Positions 45,587 to 52,963 of a stretch of 64,000 nt of DNA are shown here, piece after piece; within the stretch, counting starts at the first letter, position 1, and every line of letters starts with the position of its first letter. Source of the stretch: Streptomyces sp. SID12488. GTDB lineage: Bacteria; Actinomycetota; Actinomycetes; Streptomycetales; Streptomycetaceae. The position numbers were made by a program, and so were the translations under genes. The notes beneath the pieces are model-generated. The model was not told the origin of the DNA and ran no database searches. It worked only from the letters and a program-made list of their open reading frames with translations. Where the stretch lies: NCBI RefSeq assembly GCF_010548275.1, contig NZ_JAAGLT010000001.1, forward strand, positions 186,001 through 250,000. Direction: 5' to 3'.

Positions 45587-45997
45587 ATGAAACGAAGATG
45601 CGCACATGCTCCGTGCGGTGTGCTGATTCCCGCTGACGCCGACCGGCGCACCCGGTACTGCGGCGACGCTCACCGTAAGGCGGCAGCACGCGCCCGCAAA
45701 GCAACTGACACGGCATCCAAGAGCCGCCCTGAGCCCGCCTCTGTGGACGCGCAGCGGTATCCGGCACTTCGGGCCGTGTGGGACGCGGTAGCGGCTCAGA
45801 TCGTCGCCGAGGGCGTTACGGTCCCTGGTTCGTCCGGCGTGCCCGTGGCGCACCCGCTCTTGCGCTTCCTCGGACAACTCGACACGGCCCTGTCGGCGCA
45901 CGAGAAGACGGCTGACCCTGCCGCTTCGGCTGACCCAATCGGCGCTGCCCGCGCGGCTGCCGTCGCCGCTCTGGAGGCGTACCGCCGTGGCGAGTGA
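45587..45997 (+). CDS. Zinc-finger protein, possibly small-terminase-like
   Basis: 136 residues from ATG 45587 with AAGGAAAGGG upstream. The N-terminal part CAHAPCGVLIPADADRRTRY then CGDAH forms a Cys/His zinc finger. The C-terminal part VTVPGSSGVPVAHPLLRFLG then QLDTALSAHE recalls the GSxGxPxxNPLLxELR block in P27-type small terminase subunits. Role in DNA recognition for packaging is therefore possible but unproven. It overlaps the next gene by 11 bases. Confidence 0.7.
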   Translation: MKRRCAHAPCGVLIPADADRRTRYCGDAHRKAAARARKATDTASKSRPEPASVDAQRYPALRAVWDAVAAQIVAEGVTVPGSSGVPVAHPLLRFLGQLDTALSAHEKTADPAASADPIGAARAAAVAALEAYRRGE

Positions 45998-46154
45998 CGA
46001 ACTCCGGGAAATCTGCTGCGAGTTGGCCGAACGGGAAGCTCCGGCGGATCACCCGTTGTGGCCCGTGTTCGCCGCGCTGTACCGGCTGGAAGTCGGCATC
46101 GACCCTGAGCCGCTCGACCTGTTCACGCTCGACTGCTGCCCCCGGCACTTCTGA
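45987..46154 (+). CDS. Small acidic protein, last gene of the plus-strand module
   Basis: 55 residues from GTG 45987 (MASDELREICCELAEREAPA), ending FTLDCCPRHF. It overlaps the preceding gene and stops six bases before a terminator. Base use is like its neighbours. Function unknown. Confidence 0.6.
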   Translation: MASDELREICCELAEREAPADHPLWPVFAALYRLEVGIDPEPLDLFTLDCCPRHF

Positions 46155-46160
46155 TTCTGC

Positions 46161-46203
46161 CCCCGTACCCGCTGCCGTCCCGGTGGCCGGTACGGGGCTT
46201 TCT
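46161..46203 (+). terminator. Terminator of the capsid-module operon
   Basis: CCCCGTACC pairs with GGTACGGGG across a GC-rich loop, followed by CTTTCTGTTTT. It lies just after the stop of the 55-residue gene. Confidence 0.85.
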
Positions 46204-46264
46204 GTTTTCTGATGGAACGTCAGATTTTGGCTCAGAGAGTACGGAGGGGCACTGAGCAAGAGAG

Positions 46265-46309
46265 GCCCGCCCCGGGGCGCTCGACCAAAGCAGGGCCGGG
46301 GCGGGGGCT
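46265..46309. terminator. Terminator between convergent operons of element 1
   Basis: GCCCGCCCCGG pairs with CCGGGGCGGGGGC two bases before the end of the minus-strand DUF7848 gene. Together with the hairpin at 46161 it separates the two arms of the element. Confidence 0.75.
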
Positions 46310-46310
46310 T

Positions 46311-46544
46311 CTATTCCTTCGGTGCGACCGTGGCATAGTCGACGAAGGTTCTCCGAAACCTCACATGCCCGGTATCGCGGGTGTGTTCTGCCATCCAATG
46401 AACGGCTTTCTCTTCGTCCACGTCGCCCGAAGATTCTCCGCAATCTGCCTCGTCACCGGACACGCATACGGCAACCCACGAGAGTTCGCCGGTCGGGTCT
46501 TGAGATACCTTGTACTCAACGAATCGGTATACCGCGCGGGTCAT
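46311..46544 (-). CDS. DUF7848-like small protein
   Basis: 77 residues (MTRAVYRFVEYKVSQDPTGE, then WVAVCVSGDEADCGESSG and WMAEHTRDTGH). The pattern of a strand, CVSGDxADCG and a WMAEHTRDTGHxRF end is familiar from many small Streptomyces proteins encoded beside ATP-binding regulators. It overlaps the ATPase gene by four bases. Function unknown. Confidence 0.8.
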   Translation of the reverse strand: MTRAVYRFVEYKVSQDPTGELSWVAVCVSGDEADCGESSGDVDEEKAVHWMAEHTRDTGHVRFRRTFVDYATVAPKE

Positions 46545-46981
46545 TCCTTAGCCTTCCTGGCGATCTCGAACCACACCGTTTTCCCGATCGCGTATTGCCC
46601 GTTCACTTTGCGGGCAGCAGTGCCCCAACGCGTTGCCACCATGGCAACTAGAGCCAGGCCCCGGCCTTCTTCGTCGCTCTCGCTGACGTGGCGCAGCGCT
46701 GGCAGCTCGTTAGAGGCGTCCGAGACCTCAATGCGTAGCATTTCCTCAGTGACCTCGAATACGGTCTCAATTTCACGCCCTGGGGACACGCGCGCATGTC
46801 GAATGGAGTTGGTGAGAAGCTCCGATAGCAGCAAAGTGCCAGAATCGATCAGATCCTCGGCATCCCAGCGCTGGAGGTATTTGCGCAACTGGGAGCGGGC
46901 AAGGCTGACGCACTTTGCGTGACGCGTCCAACTCCAGCGCATTACCTTTGGGGCCGGGGCTTCCTCCTGAATGGTCTTCAC
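46541..46981 (-). CDS. HATPase-fold anti-sigma-factor-type regulator
   Basis: 146 residues from GTG 46981 with GGAGGGG upstream. GHKL ATPase motifs are visible: LLLSELLTNSIRHA (N box), IEVSDASNELP and EEGRGLALVAMVA (G box). It resembles the many RsbW/SpoIIAB-like kinases of Streptomyces. It lies in a regulator cluster with DUF7848, XRE and DUF6879 genes. Confidence 0.9.
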   Translation of the reverse strand: MKTIQEEAPAPKVMRWSWTRHAKCVSLARSQLRKYLQRWDAEDLIDSGTLLLSELLTNSIRHARVSPGREIETVFEVTEEMLRIEVSDASNELPALRHVSESDEEGRGLALVAMVATRWGTAARKVNGQYAIGKTVWFEIARKAKE

Positions 46982-47071
46982 GTGCCATCCCCTCCGCCTG
47001 CTTTGGTCGTGTAACCAAGGTAAGGGGAGGTACGGACCGACCCGGCCAATATTTCCGTGGTCGGGTAAAGA

Positions 47072-47905
47072 TCATGAACGGAAGAGGACTGCCCAATCGG
47101 ACAGTCGTTCTCTCGCTGCATCCCCGAACAAGGCGTAGCCCTCGTACGTGTCGAACTCATCTAGGTATGCCCGCACGTCCCGGTGATCCCGGAACACCAT
47201 TGCTCCCGTCTGGGTCTCAACTGTCGCTATCCGCTTGTCATAGACAGTGAAAGTATTCAGCGGACCAACCGGCATATGACCGCCCAGCGGGATAATCCCA
47301 AGTCGGATATTCGGCAGCAGGCTAATCGACGCCAAACGGTCGACTTGCATTGCCATCGCTGACGCAGGGAGAAACGGCCATCTGGCGGCCTGTTCAGTCA
47401 GAATGAACGTGAAGTGCTTCGATGTGTCATAAAGGATCGACTGTCGTTCCAGCTTCTTCGCAATGGCCTTGCTGTGGTCTCCGGAGATGTGGGCGAGACT
47501 CGCCCTCACATATTCGGGTGTCGCAAGTAGGCCGGTCACCATGGACAACAGGAAATACCGAAACTCTGTAGAGGATTGCTCGAACCCGGCTAGCTCGTTC
47601 TGTTTCTTTTCAAGGCCGGTGCGGCGCTGCGACCAAACGTCTTGCCATTCAGTATTAGCAGAACGAGTTAGCGCCACAACCTGAGCAACAAGTTCAGGTG
47701 GCGCATCCAAGGCTCTGAGGATCAGTTCAACGTCAACAAGGCTCGGTGTTAGCTTCGCCCCTTCAATGTTGCTGATCTTTGTCTGAGACATATTGCAGCG
47801 CTGAGCGAGCCGGGTCTGAGTGATCCCGACTCGCTTACGAAGCGTCTTAAGTGTGTCGGCTAGATCAGTCTTTGACTGGCCTAGCTCTTCCGGGTCATAG
47901 GTCAA
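47072..47905 (-). CDS. XRE-family regulator with DUF5753 domain
   Basis: 277 residues from TTG 47905; no alternative in-frame start precedes the HTH. The HTH is LRKRVGITQTRLAQRCNMSQ, then KISNIEG. The rest is the DUF5753 effector domain (LLATPEYVRA, ERQSILYD, FTFILTEQAARWP, RLGIIPLG, VETQTG). It overlaps the DUF6879 gene by 11 bases. Such regulators usually pair with a small partner protein; here the DUF6879 protein fills that place. Confidence 0.9.
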   Translation of the reverse strand: MTYDPEELGQSKTDLADTLKTLRKRVGITQTRLAQRCNMSQTKISNIEGAKLTPSLVDVELILRALDAPPELVAQVVALTRSANTEWQDVWSQRRTGLEKKQNELAGFEQSSTEFRYFLLSMVTGLLATPEYVRASLAHISGDHSKAIAKKLERQSILYDTSKHFTFILTEQAARWPFLPASAMAMQVDRLASISLLPNIRLGIIPLGGHMPVGPLNTFTVYDKRIATVETQTGAMVFRDHRDVRAYLDEFDTYEGYALFGDAARERLSDWAVLFRS

Positions 47906-48416
47906 GGCCCTTCACGTACTCCTCGAAGGGCACCGACTCGGCCAATGCGATGCGCTGGCATTCGATGAAGGGTGTTACGTCGCCCGCGTGCACTTCCCGG
48001 CTGATCTGCGTGCCGTCTGGCCCGTAATGCATGAGGACGACTTCTGATTTGTCGAACATCCAGAAATCCTGAACACCAGACAGCGGGTTAGCGCGCTCGG
48101 TCACGTCCATGATTCGGATGTCTTCGCCAGCCCACACGTGGGGCAGGTAGTACATGAACTCATAGCGGAGGTACGTGGAAAGCGGGCGGGTGACGATGTG
48201 TACGCGACCCTTGCTCTTGCCTTCTCGGCGTACCCGCTTCAGATCCTCGGTGTAGTCATTCGAGTGCGTGCGAGGGTCGATGCGCTCGCCAGCGAGAAAG
48301 ACCCGGATCTCTTCTGCTTCTTGCGGAACGTTGTAAGCGGGCAAGGTCTCAAGTCGCCATGCCTCGCTCTGGAAGTCCCGGAATTTGGCTTGCCAGGCTT
48401 CACCATCCAAGAGCAC
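47895..48416 (-). CDS. DUF6879 protein
   Basis: 173 residues from GTG 48416 with AGGGAGG seven bases upstream. It contains AWRLETLPAYNVPQEAEEIR, RVHIVTRPLSTYLRYEF, YLPHVWAGEDIRIMDV and FWMFDKSEVVLMHYGPDG, all features of the actinobacterial DUF6879 family commonly next to XRE-DUF5753 genes. It may be the effector or antitoxin partner. Start and end overlap both neighbours. Confidence 0.85.
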   Translation of the reverse strand: MLLDGEAWQAKFRDFQSEAWRLETLPAYNVPQEAEEIRVFLAGERIDPRTHSNDYTEDLKRVRREGKSKGRVHIVTRPLSTYLRYEFMYYLPHVWAGEDIRIMDVTERANPLSGVQDFWMFDKSEVVLMHYGPDGTQISREVHAGDVTPFIECQRIALAESVPFEEYVKGLDL

Positions 48417-48606
48417 GAACAGCCTCCCTGAGAACCGATTCGGGGATCTCCACGAGCCCTTCCCCGGCCGGGGGCTGGAAAGCGTCGGACACACCGCCCT
48501 GAACGATGATGGAGCCGTTTGCACTCCGGTAGACGTTCGGGCAGTCGTTCTGATTGCACTCACCGTTGCCACTGCCGGTAAGCCGGGTCAGTTCCTCGCG
48601 CGCCAT
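48400..48606 (-). CDS. Small partner protein of the DUF6879 gene
   Basis: 68 residues from ATG 48606 with AAGGGGG upstream. It contains GECNQNDCPNVYRSANGSII, then VQGGVSDAF and EIPESVLREAVRAL. It resembles the small proteins encoded directly before DUF6879 genes and DUF397-like short partners. Overlaps the next gene by 17 bases. Confidence 0.75.
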   Translation of the reverse strand: MAREELTRLTGSGNGECNQNDCPNVYRSANGSIIVQGGVSDAFQPPAGEGLVEIPESVLREAVRALGW

Positions 48607-48738
48607 GCTGAACCCCCTTGTGTCTGGCCCCTGTTGGAGCCGCTGAACACGACGGTAGAGGGGTCGGCCGTGGTCGTCCATGCGGCAACGCCAATATTTG
48701 CGTTGTCGGGTACTTGATCTTGCTTGCGCCGGTCGGCT

Positions 48739-48788
48739 GCCCCGTCCGTGCGTCTCCTATCCCCGTGGCGCACGGGCGGGGCTTTCTA
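48739..48788. terminator. Long hairpin between minus-strand genes
   Basis: GCCCCGTCCGTGCG pairs with CGCACGGGCGGGGC (one mismatch), 12 bases downstream of the 117-residue gene. The T-run lies on the plus-strand side (CTTTCT). Confidence 0.7.
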
Positions 48789-48799
48789 GACTGCTCTGG

Positions 48800-49153
48800 T
48801 CAACGCTGGCTAAGAGCCATCCGCAACGCTTCCTCAAGCGCTCTTGCCGCCGGACCGTAAGCAGGTTCACTGAGCCGTTCTCCGCGAAGTTCCGCCACGC
48901 TGGCAACCTCCTTCACGGCACCCGCCAACTTCTCGATCAAAGAGCAGAGTTCCGCGCGTGAGACTTCCGGACGCTGTGCCATGGCTAACGCGTAGGCAGC
49001 ATCGTTGCGCCCCACTTTGATGATGTGGGCTTCCGTACTGTCGGCAATTTGGTCCACTTCCCCGGACGTTGCGTACTCCGCCATGCCTCCGGGGCCGGTC
49101 CATGGTAGGCGCCGCAAGGGATCCTGTGTCTCAGCGCCGATAGGCTCAGCCAT
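48800..49153 (-). CDS. Hypothetical protein at the right end of element 1
   Basis: 117 residues from ATG 49153 with GGAG upstream. It is alanine-rich and helical (RAELCSLIEKLAGAVKEVAS, ALEEALRMALSQR). No family recognised. The 196 bases to the crossover at 49350 show no gene. Confidence 0.68.
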   Translation of the reverse strand: MAEPIGAETQDPLRRLPWTGPGGMAEYATSGEVDQIADSTEAHIIKVGRNDAAYALAMAQRPEVSRAELCSLIEKLAGAVKEVASVAELRGERLSEPAYGPAARALEEALRMALSQR

Positions 49154-49344
49154 GCCGACTCCAATCAGTCGGTAAGCCCCGGTGCGGAAGCCTTCACCCT
49201 TCCCGCCGGGGCACTCTTTTTGACCTGCTCAGGTTACGCGAATACGCGGTTTCATGGTCGCGTAAGTAGCCGTTTTCGTGTCCGCTTCTCGCCGTTGAGT
49301 CGATGCGCTGACCAGGGCAGACGTGCTAGAACTGGAAGTCACGA

Positions 49345-49356
49345 GCCTTCGGGTTG
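49345..49356. other. Right attachment site of element 1
   Basis: Element sequence CACGAGCCTT meets host GGTTGTCCGCGCC around CG at 49350-49351. Joining the host half here to that at 39960 restores NPYGHP codons in comEC exactly. Confidence 0.7.
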
Positions 49357-49814
49357 TCCGCGCCGCAGGAGATGAGCGCCAGCCTCGGGGCCGCCGCCCG
49401 TATGAGGTCGGGGTCCTGATAGGCCGAACCATGGTGGGCGACCTTGAGGACGTCCACGGCACGCACCTGCGCAGCGGCCGGTGAGCTCAACAGCGCCCGC
49501 TGGGCCGGGGGTTCGAGGTCTCCGAGGAGCAGCAGGCGCAGCCCGGCCGACCGTACGAGCAGCGTGACACTGGCGTCGTTGGCCCCCTCCGGCTCGGGAG
49601 CGGGGGCCGGTCTCGGCCACAACACCTCCCAGTCGAGGTCGCCTGTCCGTCGCCGCTCCCCGGCGAGGGCCCTCGTCACCGGGATACGCCGGGACGCCGC
49701 CTCCCGGAGCACGAACTCGGCCTGGTCCTCGGGCTCCTCGAACCCCGTTGTCTCGATGGCGCCCACCGAGCGCCCGCGTAGTACGCCGGGCAGCCCCGCG
49801 ACGTGGTCCGCGTG
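49350..49814 (-). pseudogene. comEC: comEC middle fragment (155 codons)
   Basis: Minus-strand codons read HADHVAGLPGVLRGRSVGAI, later LLLLGDLEPPAQRALL, LKVAHHGSAYQDPDLI and LALISCGADNP. This is most of the ComEC metallo-beta-lactamase-like nuclease domain. Upstream (to 49844) and downstream codons belong to the flanking elements. It is in frame with both other fragments. Confidence 0.93.
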
Positions 49815-49820
49815 GGAGTG

Positions 49821-49855
49821 TTCTTCGCGCTCACCATGTCTCATGAGACATGGTG
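49821..49855. repeat. Left end of element 2 with perfect palindrome
   Basis: TTCTTCGCGCT leads into a perfect 24-base palindrome at 49832-49855 (arms CACCATGTCTCA and TGAGACATGGTG). The opposite end reads TTCTTTCCGCT inward and carries a related palindrome. Likely recombinase binding site. Confidence 0.75.
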
Positions 49856-50097
49856 TCGATCACGGGCCAAGCGCTGGGCCTGGGAAGTTCTGTCGCTCGC
49901 GGGGCCCAGGGGAACAGCGCGCCTCAACAGCTGCCTGACACAGGCGAAGGCGAAGGTTCTCTGGGGGTTCGAAAGCTGTTGCGTGACGCTGCAAGCGTTC
50001 GTACGGGACGCGACTGGCGAACCGCGGCCCGCGACATGGGGCTGTTCATGCTCTGGCTCAAGTGGACGCCCGGCGACGGCGGACAGCACAGGACCGT

Positions 50098-50286
50098 GGT
50101 GCCGACGCCGGCCTCGGCGCCCCCGTCGACATCGACCAACTCCAGCGGCGCATCTCTATGCTCGAACAAGAACTCGCGGAGACGCGCAATGTTCTCGGCG
50201 AGCGGACCGAGGAACTCGCGGCGGCTCGGGGCGCCAACCGCGAGCTGGCCCGGGCCTTGAACTCAGACACGTCCAAACGAACATGA
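50098..50286 (+). pseudogene. Relic of a TnpC/DUF6262-like gene
   Basis: A plus-strand frame ends LGAPVDIDQLQRRISMLEQE, then LAETRNVLGERTEELAAARG and ANRELARALN before a stop at 50286. The coiled-coil end matches what I know of the DUF6262/TnpC-like proteins of tyrosine-recombinase transposons. The N-terminal HTH half is missing. It is opposite in direction to the element's own tnpC-like gene. The adjoining 49856-50097 holds no convincing gene. Confidence 0.65.
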
Positions 50287-50339
50287 CACCCGGCGGGGGC
50301 CTACAACGTCGGCCCCCGCCTCCCACAACGGTTCATCAA

Positions 50340-51497
50340 CTAATCTTCAGAATCACCCAGCGAAAGCTGCCCTGGGAGCTGCTCCTGCGAATCAACTAGA
50401 AAGTCGTCGATAACAAAAGCCCGTGCAGCTTGCCGAAAGCTGGGCTTGAGCCCTGCCGCAGCTACTAGAAACCCTGCAACATCCGCCACTAGTTTCGCTG
50501 CCGTAGGCTGCGAGAACTTACCGAAAGCGTCACGAATGCTGAGCGGAGCACCAATCGTGAGAGAAAAATTCATCCACTCTGAATAGCGCATTGCCGCCGC
50601 GAACATGGACGGATTCCGGATCAGTCGACCGACGAGCTCCAAGAGCCCCGGGTACCAGTCTGGGAGAACACTTCCCAAAGAAGGGTCACTGCCAACGAGG
50701 TCACGCATCCGGACAGCTAGATGCTGCTTTTCCCTGAGACCAACCTGTCCACCAAACAGGTACGCTTGAAGATTCTGGTCCACATCTGAGATATGAGTAA
50801 CTCGGACGTATTCAATGGCTTTGGCACAGGTTGCCAAATAGAGCCAAATGCAATCAAATAGAATGGCCAGGTGGCGCGGGTTATTCGGATTGAGGATGCT
50901 TCGCACATCAGCAAGATGGGCGACCATCTGGGTGACATTTCGGTATGGGTCGTAAACCCAGTAATCGAACTCCAGATACTCCATGAGCGGCTGGAGTCGA
51001 GTGTCAACTTGCCTACTCTTCTCCAGTTGCTGCGCGACCAAGGCGGGGTCAAATAGTTGCGCCAGAGGCCCCGTCCTGAAGTCGAACGGAACTCTGTGCA
51101 GTTTTTCCATCTCGTCGACATCGACAGGAAGCAACGCGCCAAGTTTCAACCGCGAGGCCAACTGTCGAGCCGAATCGGTGACTGCTTTGCTGCGCAGCAT
51201 GTATGCCATGTCAGCTTCGAAGAAATCGGCGAGACCTCGAAGCCAGAACATCCTCTCGGTTGAACCCGACTTTGTTGTCTTGCAGTCGATGACCACACGT
51301 TGTGTCTGGAAGCCAGGACTGAAGGCGATACCGAGGACGTCTAGGTCGGTGTATGACTCGAAACCAGCGCTAGTTCTTCCGCCGCGAGATCGAACGGGGA
51401 CATACGAGCGCATCTGGACGTCAACCCTGGTGGAGAAACCCATGCTCCATAGAAGGCGCCGACCAAGCGCCTTCAACTCCAGATCCAACTCACTCAC
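50340..51497 (-). CDS. Putative PD-(D/E)XK nuclease protein
   Basis: 385 residues from GTG 51497, overlapping the upstream stop by four bases. The N-terminal domain has a helix (LDLELKALGRRLLWSMGF), then TDLDVLGIAFSPGF (Asp51/Asp53) and VVIDCKTTKSG (Asp71-Cys-Lys73), the spacing of a restriction-like nuclease core. The C-terminal 270 residues are helical (WLYLATCAKAIEYVRV) and not recognised. Coupling to the preceding unknown gene and carriage on a mobile element suggest defence, by inference. Confidence 0.75.
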   Translation of the reverse strand: MSELDLELKALGRRLLWSMGFSTRVDVQMRSYVPVRSRGGRTSAGFESYTDLDVLGIAFSPGFQTQRVVIDCKTTKSGSTERMFWLRGLADFFEADMAYMLRSKAVTDSARQLASRLKLGALLPVDVDEMEKLHRVPFDFRTGPLAQLFDPALVAQQLEKSRQVDTRLQPLMEYLEFDYWVYDPYRNVTQMVAHLADVRSILNPNNPRHLAILFDCIWLYLATCAKAIEYVRVTHISDVDQNLQAYLFGGQVGLREKQHLAVRMRDLVGSDPSLGSVLPDWYPGLLELVGRLIRNPSMFAAAMRYSEWMNFSLTIGAPLSIRDAFGKFSQPTAAKLVADVAGFLVAAAGLKPSFRQAARAFVIDDFLVDSQEQLPGQLSLGDSED

Positions 51498-52765
51498 AGT
51501 GATCCCCTTCCCATCAGCGCGTCCCAGAAGCCACGGTACTGGGTGGGACTGACATCCGGCCTCGCGCGCGTCCGAGACACCGTCTGAATTGGACGCAGGT
51601 ACGAGGCATCCAGGTCAAGCAGTTGTCGCGTCTCAAGAGATGGAGTTCTGCCAGCCATCATCTCACCAGAAGCAATCAACTCGCGTGCGATTACCATCGC
51701 CTCACGATTATCTGGAGTGTCGACAAACACAGGCTGAACCCACGTGCCTCCGGGGTACGGGTCAGCACCAAATCGGATAACCCCAAGATTCCGCATCAAG
51801 GCGTACTGGCGTTCGTGGGAGCTGTGAGGTGCCAGCCTCCCCCTCGCCGGATCAAGCAACGCCGAGAGAATCGAGAGTGCACTTGCAACATTCGTGGAGC
51901 CACCGAACTGTTGGCCACACCTCACGCACGCCACAATTGCCAACGCTTTGTCCAGAACCGGCTTTCGCCCTGTGAGCAACTCCCGGTCCAAGGTGTAAGG
52001 AAGGACAGCAAATGCCATCTCTTTGCCGTCCGGCAGCGCGACCGATGGTGCAGAAATTAGCCCACGGGCGACAGCATCTGTGAGCATGGGATAGGCGCCT
52101 GCCGTAATGGGAAGGCCCTGATGCCCATGCAATTTCTCGAACTCGTCCTGCATCTGAGTGCTCCCGTGCTCCAGCAACAGGTCATTCAGAACTGACGGAT
52201 TCTCGAATGCTGAGAAAGGGGAGTACAGAATGTCTCCGTCGAGCGTCGACTCAACCCTGAGAATGCTGGAATCCCGCCCCAGCATGACGATCTCGTCAGA
52301 ATGTGAGTCGATTCCAACTTCCGAGACAAGCGACTCAACCGGAATCGGCCCTTTGGCGAGGCGTCGCACAACGGCGAGCATTTCCTCTTCGATCTGCCGG
52401 GGTCGGCTCTCTCGCCATGCCGCCCCAAGGTCTTCGTAGAGTGTCCGGTAGACAGGAACGTTCTCGGTGAGTCCGACGGGCTCACCTCGGCTGTTGCGGG
52501 CGAGATCGACAAAGCCTGCCGTCTCAAGGACCTCCAACACTTGCTCGAACGAGGACGGAGCCACGTCGAGCTCCCTGACCGCGATCACTTGCAGCGCGGA
52601 CACGTCTTGGACCACTTCCCGCCCTCGGATCAGGGAAGCGACGTCCGCAGCACTGCCGACCAGCCGAGTCTTCGTCAGCGGCACCAGAGCCGGAGAGTGA
52701 GGGTCCATGTTGCGCAACCCCTGGTGAACATCCTGACTCCTGAGCCCAGCCTCATAGTTCTCCAT
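51494..52765 (-). CDS. Unknown protein coupled to the nuclease gene
   Basis: 423 residues from ATG 52765 with AGGGGG upstream. The N-terminal part has a winged-helix look (SSFEQVLEVLETAGFVDLAR). The rest is mixed alpha/beta with CVRCGQQFGG and PHSSHERQYALMRNLGVIRF. No signal peptide or catalytic motif is recognised. It overlaps the nuclease gene by four bases, so the two are probably made in fixed ratio and act together. Confidence 0.75.
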   Translation of the reverse strand: MENYEAGLRSQDVHQGLRNMDPHSPALVPLTKTRLVGSAADVASLIRGREVVQDVSALQVIAVRELDVAPSSFEQVLEVLETAGFVDLARNSRGEPVGLTENVPVYRTLYEDLGAAWRESRPRQIEEEMLAVVRRLAKGPIPVESLVSEVGIDSHSDEIVMLGRDSSILRVESTLDGDILYSPFSAFENPSVLNDLLLEHGSTQMQDEFEKLHGHQGLPITAGAYPMLTDAVARGLISAPSVALPDGKEMAFAVLPYTLDRELLTGRKPVLDKALAIVACVRCGQQFGGSTNVASALSILSALLDPARGRLAPHSSHERQYALMRNLGVIRFGADPYPGGTWVQPVFVDTPDNREAMVIARELIASGEMMAGRTPSLETRQLLDLDASYLRPIQTVSRTRARPDVSPTQYRGFWDALMGRGSL

Positions 52766-52963
52766 CGAACCCCCTGCCACTCAGGCACTGATGCCGAAGC
52801 AAACTTAGCCTTCTAAGCCCCGCGCGGCGGAAGGCTGGCCCCTTGGTAGCGGCCCCGGGCTCCGCCCCGCCCGACAGCTAATTGTAGAGATCGCGCCGGA
52901 GTCACGCCCCGCAGAGAAGGTCGGACCCCCACGCTGCGCGCGCGGGGGCCCGGTAATGGTGGC

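Larger units (their letters stand above)
39967..49351. mobile_element. Element 1: serine-integrase element with capsid gene
   Basis: About 9.4 kb inserted in comEC. The left arm has the integrase at the very end, then a plus-strand run of small genes, an HK97-like capsid, HNH and a possible small terminase subunit. The right arm has a minus-strand regulatory cluster. The two arms converge on a double terminator at 46161-46309. The base composition of 40.3-45.5 kb is clearly less GC-rich than the host. No portal, large terminase, tail, replication or transfer gene is seen. A capsid-forming phage satellite is the best reading; a heavily reduced prophage is the main alternative. Confidence 0.85.

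Noticed and set aside
49850..50097. Possible recombinase tail on the plus strand (reads GLFMLWLKWTPG)
   Set aside because: Suggestive next to the TnpC relic, but too short and without catalytic motifs to support a call.
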